A stretch of 64,000 nucleotides of DNA, taken from Tetracentron sinense. Lineage: Eukaryota; Streptophyta; Magnoliopsida; Trochodendrales; Trochodendraceae. This document shows positions 45,600 through 57,244 of the stretch, one piece after another. The translations under genes and the position numbers were made by a program. The stretch spans positions 15,940,607-16,004,606 of the forward strand of contig CM026568.1 in assembly GCA_015143295.1 (NCBI GenBank), written 5' to 3'. The stretch's first letter is position 1; the number at the start of each line of letters is the position of its first letter. A model generated the notes under the pieces. It saw only the letters and a list, made by a program, of their open reading frames with translations, searched no databases and was not told where the DNA came from.

Positions 45600-47084
45600 T
45601 TTCTATCTCCTTGACCCTTTTTTTTTTCTTTCAACAAAATCTCCTCTATTATTTGTTGCTCTTTTTAATGCACCATTTATATTCAGATAAACATCAGAGA
45701 GAGAGGAAGGATGGGCTGTGGGCCTATGTTTAGTAAGGAGGGGATGGATAGACTTGAAGACCAAGCTCACCCAACAAGAAAATTCCCTCCCCACCTCTCC
45801 TTAGGGCTTACGTGGCACATTGTGATCCGACATTTCCAACTGGCTTTTGTCTTATTGGCAGTTTCACCTTAGTATCTCTGAAAAATCCACTATTCCAAAA
45901 TATCCTACCAACATAGATAAATTCCCACAATTGGACTTTTGGTTTGGGGTTTTCTTTATTAAACTTTCACGGTTTCACCTGTTCATGCACTAAAAGTAGT
46001 GAAAGCATAGCATGGAAGCTTCTTATGTTTGTACATAAATGATTCAGTGTTGCACTGTTACACTGTGTATATATATACCCACAACACCAACCATACTCGA
46101 TCATCAATCTAGACCGTCCAATTTAAAATTTGACCAAATATGTGTTGCGTTCGATGATCGATGGGCTATTATTGTGTTACTATTTATCTGATTACTGGTA
46201 GAATTCGTGCAGACACATATATTTGGTGGGCAGTGAAGCATATTATCATTCTTTTTTTTATTAGGGATATTGAAAACATGAGGTGATACTATAATTCGTA
46301 ATAACAGTATTTACTAAAACGCCAGAGCCAATCTTTTTGCCTTAGTTTTAAGACCCTATCTGAAATCTAAATGATTATGTACGGATGAGTCCTCGGTCTT
46401 TGAAGGGGCCCACTTGCAACTTGTTAAAACCGTGTTAGAATCCTGGTGCTAAGCCGGTGAGTGAGTCATGGTTTGGGGTATTGCAGGGGTCGGACCCACC
46501 ACAAGATTCCTCTATATATTTATTTTTTAATTAAGAAATTTTAGATATTTTAATATATAATTTGTTTTTTTAAAAATATTTATGTATAATAGTCAATACA
46601 GTAAGTTTTTTCCCTTCTTGCCACTCCACAAATTTAGGAACGTGGAAATATTTGGTTTTCTTAGAAGAGACGAGCATTATATTATAAATGTGAAGTCTAT
46701 CATCTTCAATGGATCCTAGCTCATGTAAAGTATATCTTATTGATCTTAACCGCTCATCGGATGACCCAACTCTTGGGTGGGGCATAGCCCTATTAAACAG
46801 ATTGGTCCGAAGATCTTAACCTTTTGATGTGGAGCTAAAATCCATATAGAAATGGTAAAAGTATGGTCAATTTTATTAGAATAAGGCTATTCCCCACCAT
46901 GTAACAGTTAAGTGATTACATATCGATGACGAGTTTGTGGGCCATGGCAATGGATTACGCTTCGGTTCAACTCTTGCAATCCCTGCGGTGACACCCGCAC
47001 AAGGTTCCATGGTTCTCGTAGGTTTTGGGTTTATCAGTTCATGTGGGTTGTGAGGTCTTGCATGTTCCTTAGGTTTACTTGGTC
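45600..47084. other. Intergenic, nothing recognised
   Basis: No gene or clear repeat. It probably includes distal promoter sequence of the minus-strand RAV gene. Confidence 0.4.
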
Positions 47085-47285
47085 TACTGGTTGGTAAGAT
47101 TCATCTATCCCTAGAGTTCACCCACTTATCCTTGGTTTTTAGAATAAATATTATTATTTTTAAACCCTAGTTAAAATTCACTAATTTTTAGGACTAATTT
47201 TGTCTTCTAAAATCCAATGATAAATAGGTGAACTTGAATCTTAACCACAGTTAAAGAGTATTAAAAGGGACTGATGATGACATGT
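47085..47285. mobile_element. Eroded foldback MITE
   Basis: The left arm AGATTCATCTATCCCTAGAG TTCACCCACTTATCCTTGGTTTTT pairs with the right arm AATAGGTGAACTTGAATCTTAACCACAG. It belongs to the 7421/7797 family with its termini lost. Confidence 0.6.
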
Positions 47286-49671
47286 AATATAGGAATCAAG
47301 CAAACATTTAATTAAGTGTTTGACATATTGCTGCAAAAATAAATAAAAATAATTAAGTGTTTGACATATATAATGATTATGATTATGATTATGATAAGGG
47401 TAATTTGAAAATTTTGTAAAATTTCATCTACGTTTTCAAGGGCTCATTATGTAAAAGATACTTTTAGAATTACAAAAGATTCAATCAACATTTTGAACAT
47501 ATATAGTAAAGACATATCAATGATGAGTTTGTGGGTCATGACAAGTTGTTTGTGGTGAAAATTTCATTAAAAAATAACAATTTTTTTCTTTCAAAAATGG
47601 TTCATCAAATTTCTATATTTTATTTTAATTATTATTTTTAATTAATGTGTGTTTCCACGATTCTTTTATTTTCTTTGGTATTCTGCTCCGCAACCCTCAA
47701 CAAATAACTGCAATATCAACATGAGTTGGTCCATGGGTCCCAAATATACTTCCTAATCCTAACCATTTATAACCGGCCACTAAGTGTCATGATTTGAATT
47801 GGCTTATTTTATCTTTTTTTAATGTCACATCAGCTGTAATCCTAAACGTTTAATAATTAAGATAAACTGTTAGGATTTGAAAAGGAGGAGTACACTTTGG
47901 AGTATCGCTAGACTAATTCTTGTATCAACAATTCCCCTCCTTTGGACACCATAAAGAAAAAGAAGAAAACAAAGTGATAAAGCAAACAATCACGATCATA
48001 TAACTATCGGTTTTTGGTGTGAAAAAAACTTCTGCACAAATTCGATTGAATGGTGGGTCCTAATGCAACTATGTATTATCATATAACTACCGACAATGTT
48101 TTTAATTGATCACGATTCATCCAACACAGTTATCAGCATGAATCACATTTAAAAAACTTCAAAAATATCGCAAATTATTCATTATTTCGGATTGGTCCAT
48201 CTTATATTGCTCTCTCTTGTTTGATCGCACAATTGTGTTCGTTAATTGGTCGAAAACTATTTTTAAAACTGATGATAACACGGATTAATCCGTTAATTGG
48301 TAGAAAACAATAGCTTAAGCAGTTAAGCTAATAGTTTAATTGATGAGATAAACCCTAGGTGGTGTTTGGAGCTCCTTTACTCATCATTATAATCTAATTT
48401 CCATGTGTATATGGTTGAAAAATTCTCACCAAAAGGTCCATCTATCTATCTTATTATCCTTTTCACTTTATCAGAACCCCCTTTTCCTCCTTTTAAACAT
48501 GTAATTGTATTACTTTTTGAATCTTTTAAAGGCCCTGTTTGGGAATATCTTTCACTTTTCTCCATATAATAATTGTATATTCATGCACTTTAGCAGATTT
48601 CTTATAATGTTTCACACCCTTTTTGGGTAACAACCAAACAGATATTAAAGGGCTTTACCCACTTAGAGGGAGTAGTGATCACAAGTGAGAAACCCTAAAC
48701 CAAGTGTATCAATTCGTACTGCTGGCCTAGTGCTTACTGCGTAGTATGCCTCAAAAGCAAAAGCACATGTCTATCTACTAACAAAGATAAAGAGTTATTA
48801 ATAAAGTAATTTTCCCACTTACCACTTCGCACTCCCTTGGGTTTTTCAGTTGGGGATGAGCTAAGATGGCTATGCCACATCAGACCAGTTCAAAAAAGGC
48901 GGATATGGAATCTAGGGTAAGAGTGAAATGTATAGAGATCGGAAAGAACACCCACGACAAAAAACCTTTTGTTGAGCATGCACTGACAAGGCTCAGCACG
49001 AGTGGTTAAGCGTGTGATTTAGTTTCATTTAAAGCGAAGAACCTTCAGAGGGCTCGGCAGTGCAAGTAGAGAAATCCTCTCTTAAAAGAGGGGTGCCTCT
49101 TGGAGCTTGTAAGCCATGGCATCTAATCCACTACAAACTAATACAAGGGATTTATTGAAATCATTTAATTTGACAATTTTAAATGAATGATAGTCTTATA
49201 ATTGTGAATTAATTATGTTTAGTATAATATATCATCCGATACGAAGATATAATTTAGAGCGATTCACATGGAATTCTCACTATTCTCATTAAGATATATC
49301 AAGGGAAATATATCTAGGTATAAGCACAAAGGTCAGGCATACCATTTGGAGCCCGGACTGATTTTTTGTACTCCTTACCTATTTCTTATTATTACGTATC
49401 ATTAGGGCTACTTACCTATTTCTTATTATTACGTATCATTAGGGCTACAAATGGATTGGATTTGGACCTGATTTGGCTATATCCAAATATCCAATTAAAA
49501 ATATGACAAATCCAAATTCGATCCGAGATTTGTTGAGTGGTAAATTGCCCAACTCGAATCTGATTATTTATTTAAGATTCGAATTTGAACCAACTTCGAT
49601 TTACTTAATGTTAATATCTTTAAACATTAATATTTTAACTAGAACATTAAAAGGTTTTGTGGCTAAATATA
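47286..49671. other. Intergenic, nothing firm
   Basis: No gene is supported. A 45-bp unit (CTACTTACCTATTTCTTATTATTACGTATCATTAGGG) is tandemly doubled at about 49365-49445. AGCACGAGTGGTTAAGCGTGTG near 49000 looks faintly like a tRNA box A, but no box B follows at the right distance. Confidence 0.4.
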
Positions 49672-49952
49672 CTAGCGGGTGGCACGTGCGATGCACGTGA
49701 GAGCGAGGGGAAGGAGTTAACCATAGTTTATAAGAGTTAAAAGGGACATGTGTTAACCCGCATGTGTGATTGAACTCTCCCCAAGTTCAATAGCGATTGG
49801 CTGTGATTCTATTCTTTAAATAGATAGATGAGCAAGGGGTAGTTTGGGAATTAAAGTAAAACATTAAATCAAAGTTTTATTTTATATGAGGGTAGATTGG
49901 GAATTTCAAAAAATCAAGCTACGCCTGGCTCTTGCATTATAATAGTATATAT
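49672..49952 (-). mobile_element. Small non-autonomous Helitron
   Basis: On the minus strand it starts ATACTATTATAATGCAAGAG and ends with hairpin CACGTGCATCGCACGTG followed by CCACCCGCTAG and T, the CTRR Helitron end. There is no terminal inverted repeat. It is a different subfamily from the cluster at 25596-27696. Confidence 0.75.
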
Positions 49953-50370
49953 ATAATCGGCTCGAATTGCTCCGATTATAATCAGATTCAAGATCTCAAA
50001 CCTGTACTGATCTATCAACGAATTTATAATAGGATTAAGATTGGTCTAATCAAATCGAAATCTTGATCCAATCCATTGATAATCCTAGTTATTGTTCAAC
50101 AAAAAAACTAAAGTTGTTTTTTTTTTCAATACAAGGCATCTATTGTTATATGAGGGGATTTGCATGGCCGTGGGAGTTAGTCGGGTGTTTTAAGAGTCCT
50201 AGACAAAAAAATAAAATAAAAGTGATGAGTGGGCCTCATGCTTGCCACATCACTAACATGAACTTAATCCCTCCCAAGGCCTCTCTTAAATAGGGCACAC
50301 CTCATCATCTAAGCTAGAGGGAGAGTTTACTTTTTTAAAAAAAAAACTTTCTCATCATCGTTCCATACCA

Positions 50371-50650
50371 GGCTTTGGATTCCCTCTGGCCCATGCTAGA
50401 AAAGTGCTCTCGGGCAACCACAAATGAAGCCCCATGTGACACAAAAAAGGGGAGAAGTCATTTCATTTTCTCCCCTGATTTTGACTTCTCCCCACTTGAT
50501 ATCTCCCTCCCTTTATCTCACCAAGTATCAAATAAGGGTCGGAGAAGTCAAAATCATGGGGCCCATGAAATGACTTCTCCAGCCCAGCTGGTGCTTCATT
50601 TGTGGTTGCTTGAGAGCACTTTCTGGCACGGCTAGAGAGAGTCTGTAGCC
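50371..50650. mobile_element. MITE with about 60-bp inverted termini, GAGAAGTC core
   Basis: The left arm includes AAAGTGCTCTCGGGCAACCA CAAATGAAGC, and the right arm is its complement GCTTCATTTGTGGTTGCTTG AGAGCACTTT. The core GGAGAAGTCATTTCATTTTC is shared with 1087, 8240 and 9129. Confidence 0.85.
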
Positions 50651-52385
50651 TCCATACTAATCAAAAAATGGAGAGAGATAGGGCAATCATTTGCAAGAGA
50701 AAACATCAATTAGCCCAACGTTGTCGGATCAAGATCGAATGGCAAAAGAAAACACAAACAAATAATTAAAAAATCCCCTATTTATTGATAGAATTTTATT
50801 ATTCTTATTATTAGGAAAATAGTTAACGCACTCATAAAATCTATTTGAAAACTTAAGACTACTAGACCTCGTTGGTACAACCCCTCTTAAATACTCACTA
50901 ACTGTGGTGAGTATTAGGAGGGGGGGTTGGATCACTGAGATCGAGTCTTAGGTTTCTAAATAGATTTCATGGGCTTAGATTTTATAGGTGCGCCTATCAC
51001 TGCACCATTATTATTACTATGTTAGTACAGGTTAGGTTAGCTTGGGGATTTGAGATCTTGCGTACTCATTGCCGGGCAATTGGATCCAGAAACCCTACTG
51101 AAAGAGGCCCCACCCCACCCCTTACGCAAGAGGCGGGGTGTTATTAATTGTTACAATTAATTACACTATTAAGTAAAATCTTTCTTAGATTCTCTTCGGG
51201 AACAAAAACTACTAACATTTTTTTTTAACTCCATGGAACCTTCTGCCACGTCAATTACACGCAAAACACTACTTTGCCGACGTCGATATAGCTTTTTGAC
51301 CCTTAGATGGGGTTGGAATTGAACCGCTGTGATTAAGTCTAGTGGGCCCCCACAGCCAGGTAATGTTTCAACACCCTTTTGTTTGTTTCTCTTCCTTTCC
51401 TCTCCAACTTGAGGTTTCTTCAATCCGTTCACACGCAACTACAAAACCCAACACCACAAATTTTTTTTAAAAAATTCAAATTGGGCTGATGACTGATAGA
51501 GATCTTTGACCGTTGCTCGATCTTCAACATACGTGGACAAAGACCCAGCTTTTCGGGTCAAAAAACGTGATCGAATCACCAGGAAATTTAAGTCGGGAGT
51601 TTTTAATACGTTATTAATTAGGTTTGGGGACATTATTTTGTTTGAAATTCCGAAACAGGACCTAAAATGTATGATACCATCAAACAAAAGTACTTGGTCA
51701 AACACAGCTAATCAAAAGTATTGAGTATTTTGGAAGGTTCCACTTAGATACTAAAGGAAAGCCATAGCCATGGCAACATATGGTTCAACCAGGGCCCCAT
51801 CAATGTAAGCTTACTCGGTTGGTTTTGTTGACTCAAGCTGTCAAGCACCATCATTGGAGGCACTGGCTTCACTAAGAACAGTGAAGTTAGGTAATGTTTA
51901 TCGGTTTTTTTTTTTACTTATATTTATTGAATATAAGGATAGTTTGATATTTGCAAAGACACAAATGCATTAAATTGTAAATAAAAAGTGTAAAAAAGTT
52001 TTAAAATATTTTTAATTTTAGTGAGTTTGATAATTAATACAAGGATAAAATATCTTCGTTAGTAGGTGCCTGAGTGGTGCTCACTAGAACTTTAAATACT
52101 TTCAAAAACTCGACATGGATAATTTTTTTTTTTATATTATGACATGTTAAGATGAATTAACAAAAAGTCAATCAAATCGAATGTTTTCATATCATCCGAC
52201 CAAAGATTATATAATTAGAGATTTATGTAATTTATGTAACTTATGTAGGGCCTAGCAATTCTTGGGAGCTAATAGTTAATACTGAACAATTAGGGTTTAA
52301 CATACGTCTACAAAGCAAAATGTTGTGAACCGTTTTATTTACCACATCTCCAAAAAGAACACTCATATTGACATTTAATTCAAAA
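50651..52385. other. Intergenic, nothing recognised
   Basis: Short frames at 50729, 51169, 51439 and 51506 lack known domains. The last bases (52340-52385) are a copy of a unit of about 45 bp that recurs at 54160-54203 on the far side of the next element. Confidence 0.4.
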
Positions 52386-54150
52386 GGAGAAAATACATTT
52401 ACACCCCCTGAGGTTTGATGAAAATACACATAGATCCCTCAAGTTTCAGAAAATACATTAGGTATCTCTATTTTTCAAAATAATGACACTTACACCCCCT
52501 TCCATAAGTTGACCATTAGAATGGTGATGTCCTGTGATAAACTGATATAAACTACCAAAAATGTCTTCTCTAATAAAGTTGTCATTTTCCACTTTTTCCA
52601 TATACAAAATTGTCCCCTCATTTTTAAATGAAGTCAAATCCTCTACGGTGATAACTGGATTTGACAAATTCAGTTATCACCCCTTGAAATAGCTACGTGT
52701 CTCTTTTGAAACCCCTTAATTGTGCTTAAGATTCACCAACCCCTAGGGTTCACTCACCCATCCACGTGTCCCTCTTCTATCATATTAATTCTTTTTTTTA
52801 ATTAAAAAACTGTTTTTAAGGCTTTTTTAATATAAAAATATTTCTTAAAAGAATTAATATTAAAAAAAAAAAAAACCAAGGATGAGCAGGTGAACTCTAG
52901 GGATGGGCAAATCTATAACCCCATTTAAGGGGTGTCAAAAAAGACACGTGGCTACCTCAAGTGGCTACCTCAAGGGGTGACTACAGTAGAGGATTTGAAA
53001 ATTTAAAAAGAACCCAAATATGGTTATCACCCCTTGAAGTAGCCACGAGTCCCTTTTGACACCCCTTAATTATGGTTAAGATTCACCCTCCCCTAGGGTT
53101 CACTCACCCATCCACGTGTCCCTTTTCTACCATATTAATTTTTAAAAAAAAATCAAAAAACTATTTTTAATATTAAAAAAAAGAATTAATATTTTACAAA
53201 AAAAACCAAAGATAGGCGGGTGAACCCCAGGTGAATCTAACCCCATTTAACGGGTGTCAAAAAGGACACATAGCTATCTCAAGGGGTGATAACCGTAGAG
53301 GATTTGAGAATTTAAAAAGAATCCAAATCTGGTTATCACCCCTTGAAGTAGCCACATGTCCCTTTCGATACCCCTTAACTGTGGTTAAGATTCACCCACC
53401 CATAGGGTTCACTCACCCATCCACATGTTTCTACCATATTAATTCTTTTTTTAAAATTAAAAAATTATTTTAAAGGCTTTTACGTATATTAAAATATTTT
53501 TAAAAATAATTAATATTTAAAAGAAAAACCAAGGATGGGCGGGTGAACCCTGGGGTGGCCACGTGTCCTTTTTGACACCCCTTGAGGTAGCCACGTGTCC
53601 TTTTTGACAACCCTTAAATGGTTAGATTCACCCACCCTTAGCGTTCACGTGCCCATCCTTGGTTTTTTTTTTTTAAAAATATTAATTCTTTTTTTTAATA
53701 TTAAAAAAAACCTTAAAAACAATTTTTTAATTTTAAAAAAAAATTAATATGGTAGAAAATGGATATGTGGATGGATGAGTGAACCCTAGGGGTGGATGAA
53801 ACTTAACCACAGTTAAGGGGTGTCAAAAGGGACATGTGCCTACTTCAAGGGGTGATAACTGGATTTGTCAAATCCAGTTATCACCGTAGGGGATTTGACT
53901 TCATTTAAATATGAGGGGGGCAATTTGACATATGAAAAAGTGGAAAAGGACAATTTTACTAGAGAAGGCATTTTAGTAATTTATACTACTTTATCAAATG
54001 ATATCACTATTCTTTCAGTTGACTAATGGTCAACTGATGGAAGAAGGGTGTACGTGTCATTATTTTGAAAAATAAGGATACCTAATGTATTTTTTGAAAC
54101 CTGAGGAGTGTGTATTTTTGTCAAACCCCATGGTGTAAATGTATTCTCTC
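52386..54150. mobile_element. Composite foldback element (long TIR MITE enclosing a chain of hairpin MITEs)
   Basis: The outer ends GGAGAAAATACATTTACACC and GGTGTAAATGTATTCTCTC start inverted arms of about 240-270 bp. They pair through TATTTTTCAAAATAATGACAC, the AGTTGACCATTA region and AAAGTGGAAAA, flanked by the perfect 8-bp duplication ATTCAAAA (52378-52385 and 54151-54158). Inside, at about 52627-53894, lie four consecutive units of the foldback family (GTCAAATCCTCTACGGTGAT termini, TTAAGATTCACC, CCCTAGGGTTCACTCACCC, CCACGTGTCC). No protein is coded. Confidence 0.85.
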
Positions 54151-54158
54151 ATTCAAAA

Positions 54159-55639
54159 GGCCACATCTCCATAAGAACCTATATTGACATTTAATTCAAA
54201 AAATCATACCACGTGTTAAGTTTCTAGAGAGTTTTTTTTTTACTGAGGTCAGATCAATGGTTAATAGTTAGCATAGGAGTAGAGCTTTTGCAACTCGTCA
54301 CCTGGGGTGATTGGATCTCTAAACTAGTTTTTTTTTTTTTTTTTTTGCCGACATGGCACGCACAAAGCATTATGCTACCAAGTCTTTGGTTGTCTTGGGG
54401 TTGTGATGGAAAGGATGACTTTTCTACTGTGACCTCACCTGTTTTATTATCATAAGGATAATCACATTTTTTTAATAGCACTTGAGGATAAGTACTTATC
54501 TATAATAATTTTGTCATCTTCTACTTTTTCCTGTAAAATAAATATAAATATTTTACAAACAATGAAAAAATAGCAGAATTGCGGTAAAGGGAACTTTTTT
54601 TTTTTTTTTTTTTTTTTTGGGGTAAACTCAATCATTTTGCAAATTTCGAGGTCAATGAAGTCAACAAATACCAAATAATTCTTGCATTCGTACTTACGCG
54701 TTTACACTAGACTTTCTACCAGTCATCTGGACACTAGCTACTTTAGCTGTTGTAGGCTTGTGGGCCCCATCTATCAATTTGTACTTAAGCCAAGAATATT
54801 TAAAGGTAAAGTCCTTTCTCAAAATCAAACCAATTCACAAAATCAAACCATTTTTATCTTATATTTGGTTGCCATGAAAATCAATGAAAAAAAGAGAAAA
54901 AAATAAATAAATAAATTGGACAAAACCTAACTAAAAATTAAATTTGAAATCCAAAATTTTCTTTCTTTTCTATGTTTTCACATATTCGGCAACCAAAGAT
55001 ACTTAAGGATATGTTTGATTGTCAAGAAAATAGATGAAAATGTAAAAAAAGAAAAAGATTTTAGATTTTTAATACAATTATTGGTTATGTATTATCTAGT
55101 TTACTTTTCTTTTCTCTCTTATTACTTATTTTCCGGCAACCAAACATAGGGTTAAGGATTCTTTAATTCACTTTTAGAATATTTAATTAGATAGGATCAT
55201 CACATTTCACCAAATACCTTATTTCAATGGATAAAGCTGGATCTATTTTCTTTCTAATTCATTTTCCCATTTTTTTAAACAATAAGACAAAAAAAAATGC
55301 CCCCAACAAAAGTTTGTCACATTTTTTTATATTTTTGTTCAAAAAGAAGGAAGTTGATGAGAATGAAATGTACATAGCATTCCCCTATTTCAAATATGGG
55401 GTGGCTAACAAGAATATTGTTTCAATTATTCTGTTTTTTGAAAAATACTTATGTTAAATAATGGGTTATCAAATATTTTTTACTATCTCATTTACATAAT
55501 TTTTTTTGGCATTTTCTCTCGCATTTTTGAAGCATTAAACTTGAACCAATTCACTATCGATTGAATTTATTAATAGTTTTTGTTGAACATGTTTAAACAA
55601 TTTCTATCGACTTTCATTTATTTTATCACATAATAGAGC
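54159..55639. other. Intergenic, AT-rich, nothing recognised
   Basis: Homopolymer runs of T at about 54325-54346 and 54596-54618. No gene or clear repeat boundary. Confidence 0.4.
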
Positions 55640-55930
55640 TACTTCCCTATTATCTCAAATATGCTCATTTTAAAATTTATCTTTTCACTCATCCATATTA
55701 ACATCCTTATATCCTTTATACTAAATTCTATTAATTTATTATTTTTTACTAGCCAAACACTTTGCTCCAAAAGGCATAAATGATCTTACCATTGTCTTAT
55801 AAATTTTATTTTTAATTTAATCAGAATGAATCGTTCACGCAAAACTCTGAAAGCACATTTCCATATTAACCACCGAATTCTAATTTTACGGACAACCTCC
55901 TCCTTAATCTAATTGAGATAGAGTAACAAA
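55640..55930 (-). pseudogene. Relic of a non-LTR (RTE/LINE-type) reverse transcriptase C-terminus
   Basis: On the minus strand one frame reads IKEEVVRKIRIRWLIWKCAF, RVLRERFILIKLKIKFYKTM, VRSFMPFGAKCLAS and then stops. This matches the family pattern seen after the reverse transcriptase domain in plant LINE-like pseudogenes (DV..RI..GWMKWR..SGVLCD....LK.KFY.T..RP.MLYG.EC). It has several stops and no catalytic part. Confidence 0.55.
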
Positions 55931-57244
55931 ATCCTACTGAAAACCTTATTGAAGAAGAAGAAATTGAGTAACGGCTAGTTGGAGAAGATCATTCAAAACA
56001 ATACATGACTACCTCCCAGAGTCTTGCATTAGAGGAAAAGTCAACTTTCTCTCCCCCTCCCTTGTGCATAAGAATGACCAAGTCACTGAATATGTCTGAT
56101 TGGATCTGATATTCTAAAATTCAATATAAGAATATGATCATAACCTTCCGATTTGTCGCAATCTTTTTCGATTACTAAGCAATGCAATACCGCAACCAGT
56201 CAAGGAAGAATGACCATGTTGGAAGGAGATAGTCAAAAGTAATGCGGGACATTTTCCTTATAATATTAACAATCATCTTTACCTTAATACCTTTTACATT
56301 TTTGGAAATTATGATTTCAATTTTGCCGTCGGTAAACGTTGACATGTAATAAAGCTTTAGAAACTTCTATGTTCTTGTAAATAACATTTTTTAGTGGAAT
56401 GAAATAAGCGAAATGAAAACAAAATAATAAAATCAAAGAACAAAAACACAACAATTTATGTAGTTCACCTAATGTGAGCTGCGTCTATGGAGATTCATGC
56501 TGATTCACTAATTCCGAAACTAAGAGATAAACCTAAAAATGAGAGGAACAACCTTTCTCCTCATTTTCTACGAGAGAATCCCATTTCTATAAGCATATTC
56601 CATATCCAAAATATACCTTATACCTGCAAGCCAAACAGCTGATAGCTCTTATCCTGTAACTGAAACTATATTTAGGCCTCGCCCAACCGTGTTCCTGCAA
56701 AAGGACTGGGTAGTTAATGGTCCCCTGCTTAAAATCAAGCAATGGATGTTTGGAAAACAGCTGTTTGTTCTTATTAGAAAGCTAGACTTCATTATTCTTC
56801 ACATATGGCTCATCCAGGCGAGGAACCTACAAGGTTGTCACCTTGGCAGGAAATCACCCGATGCCTGATCAAGTCTTGCCGGTGATCTTAGAATCATAAA
56901 GTGGATTTATTCAAGTGTATACTGTGTACTGTCACTTCTATCCCTCAAAATTTGAGTTCATATCATATAATCATCAATGGCCAAAACTTTGGGTATGATA
57001 CATTGGGGCATCTGCAGTAGTTTGGTGATTCCTAATAACATGAGATACATTGAATTTTACAGAAAACGCGGCTTTTCAAGACCCCAGCTATGTAAGCCAA
57101 AACCCTGTCAAAGGGTAAAGAGTCTCACCTTCCAGCTGCAGCAGTGATCCAAGCACTTCATATCATCACATTCAAGGTCCCTTCCTAACCACTCTTGGTG
57201 GATCGGAGAGTATCTGCTTCATTAACCTTTTCTCAAGAGTAGTT
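55931..57244. other. Intergenic, 3' flank of the receptor-like gene
   Basis: No gene is supported. The last few hundred bases probably include the 3' UTR of the minus-strand receptor-like gene. Confidence 0.4.

Noticed and set aside
49000-49060. Possible tRNA or SINE head
   Set aside because: A box-A-like word is present, but no cloverleaf and no box B at the right spacing could be drawn.
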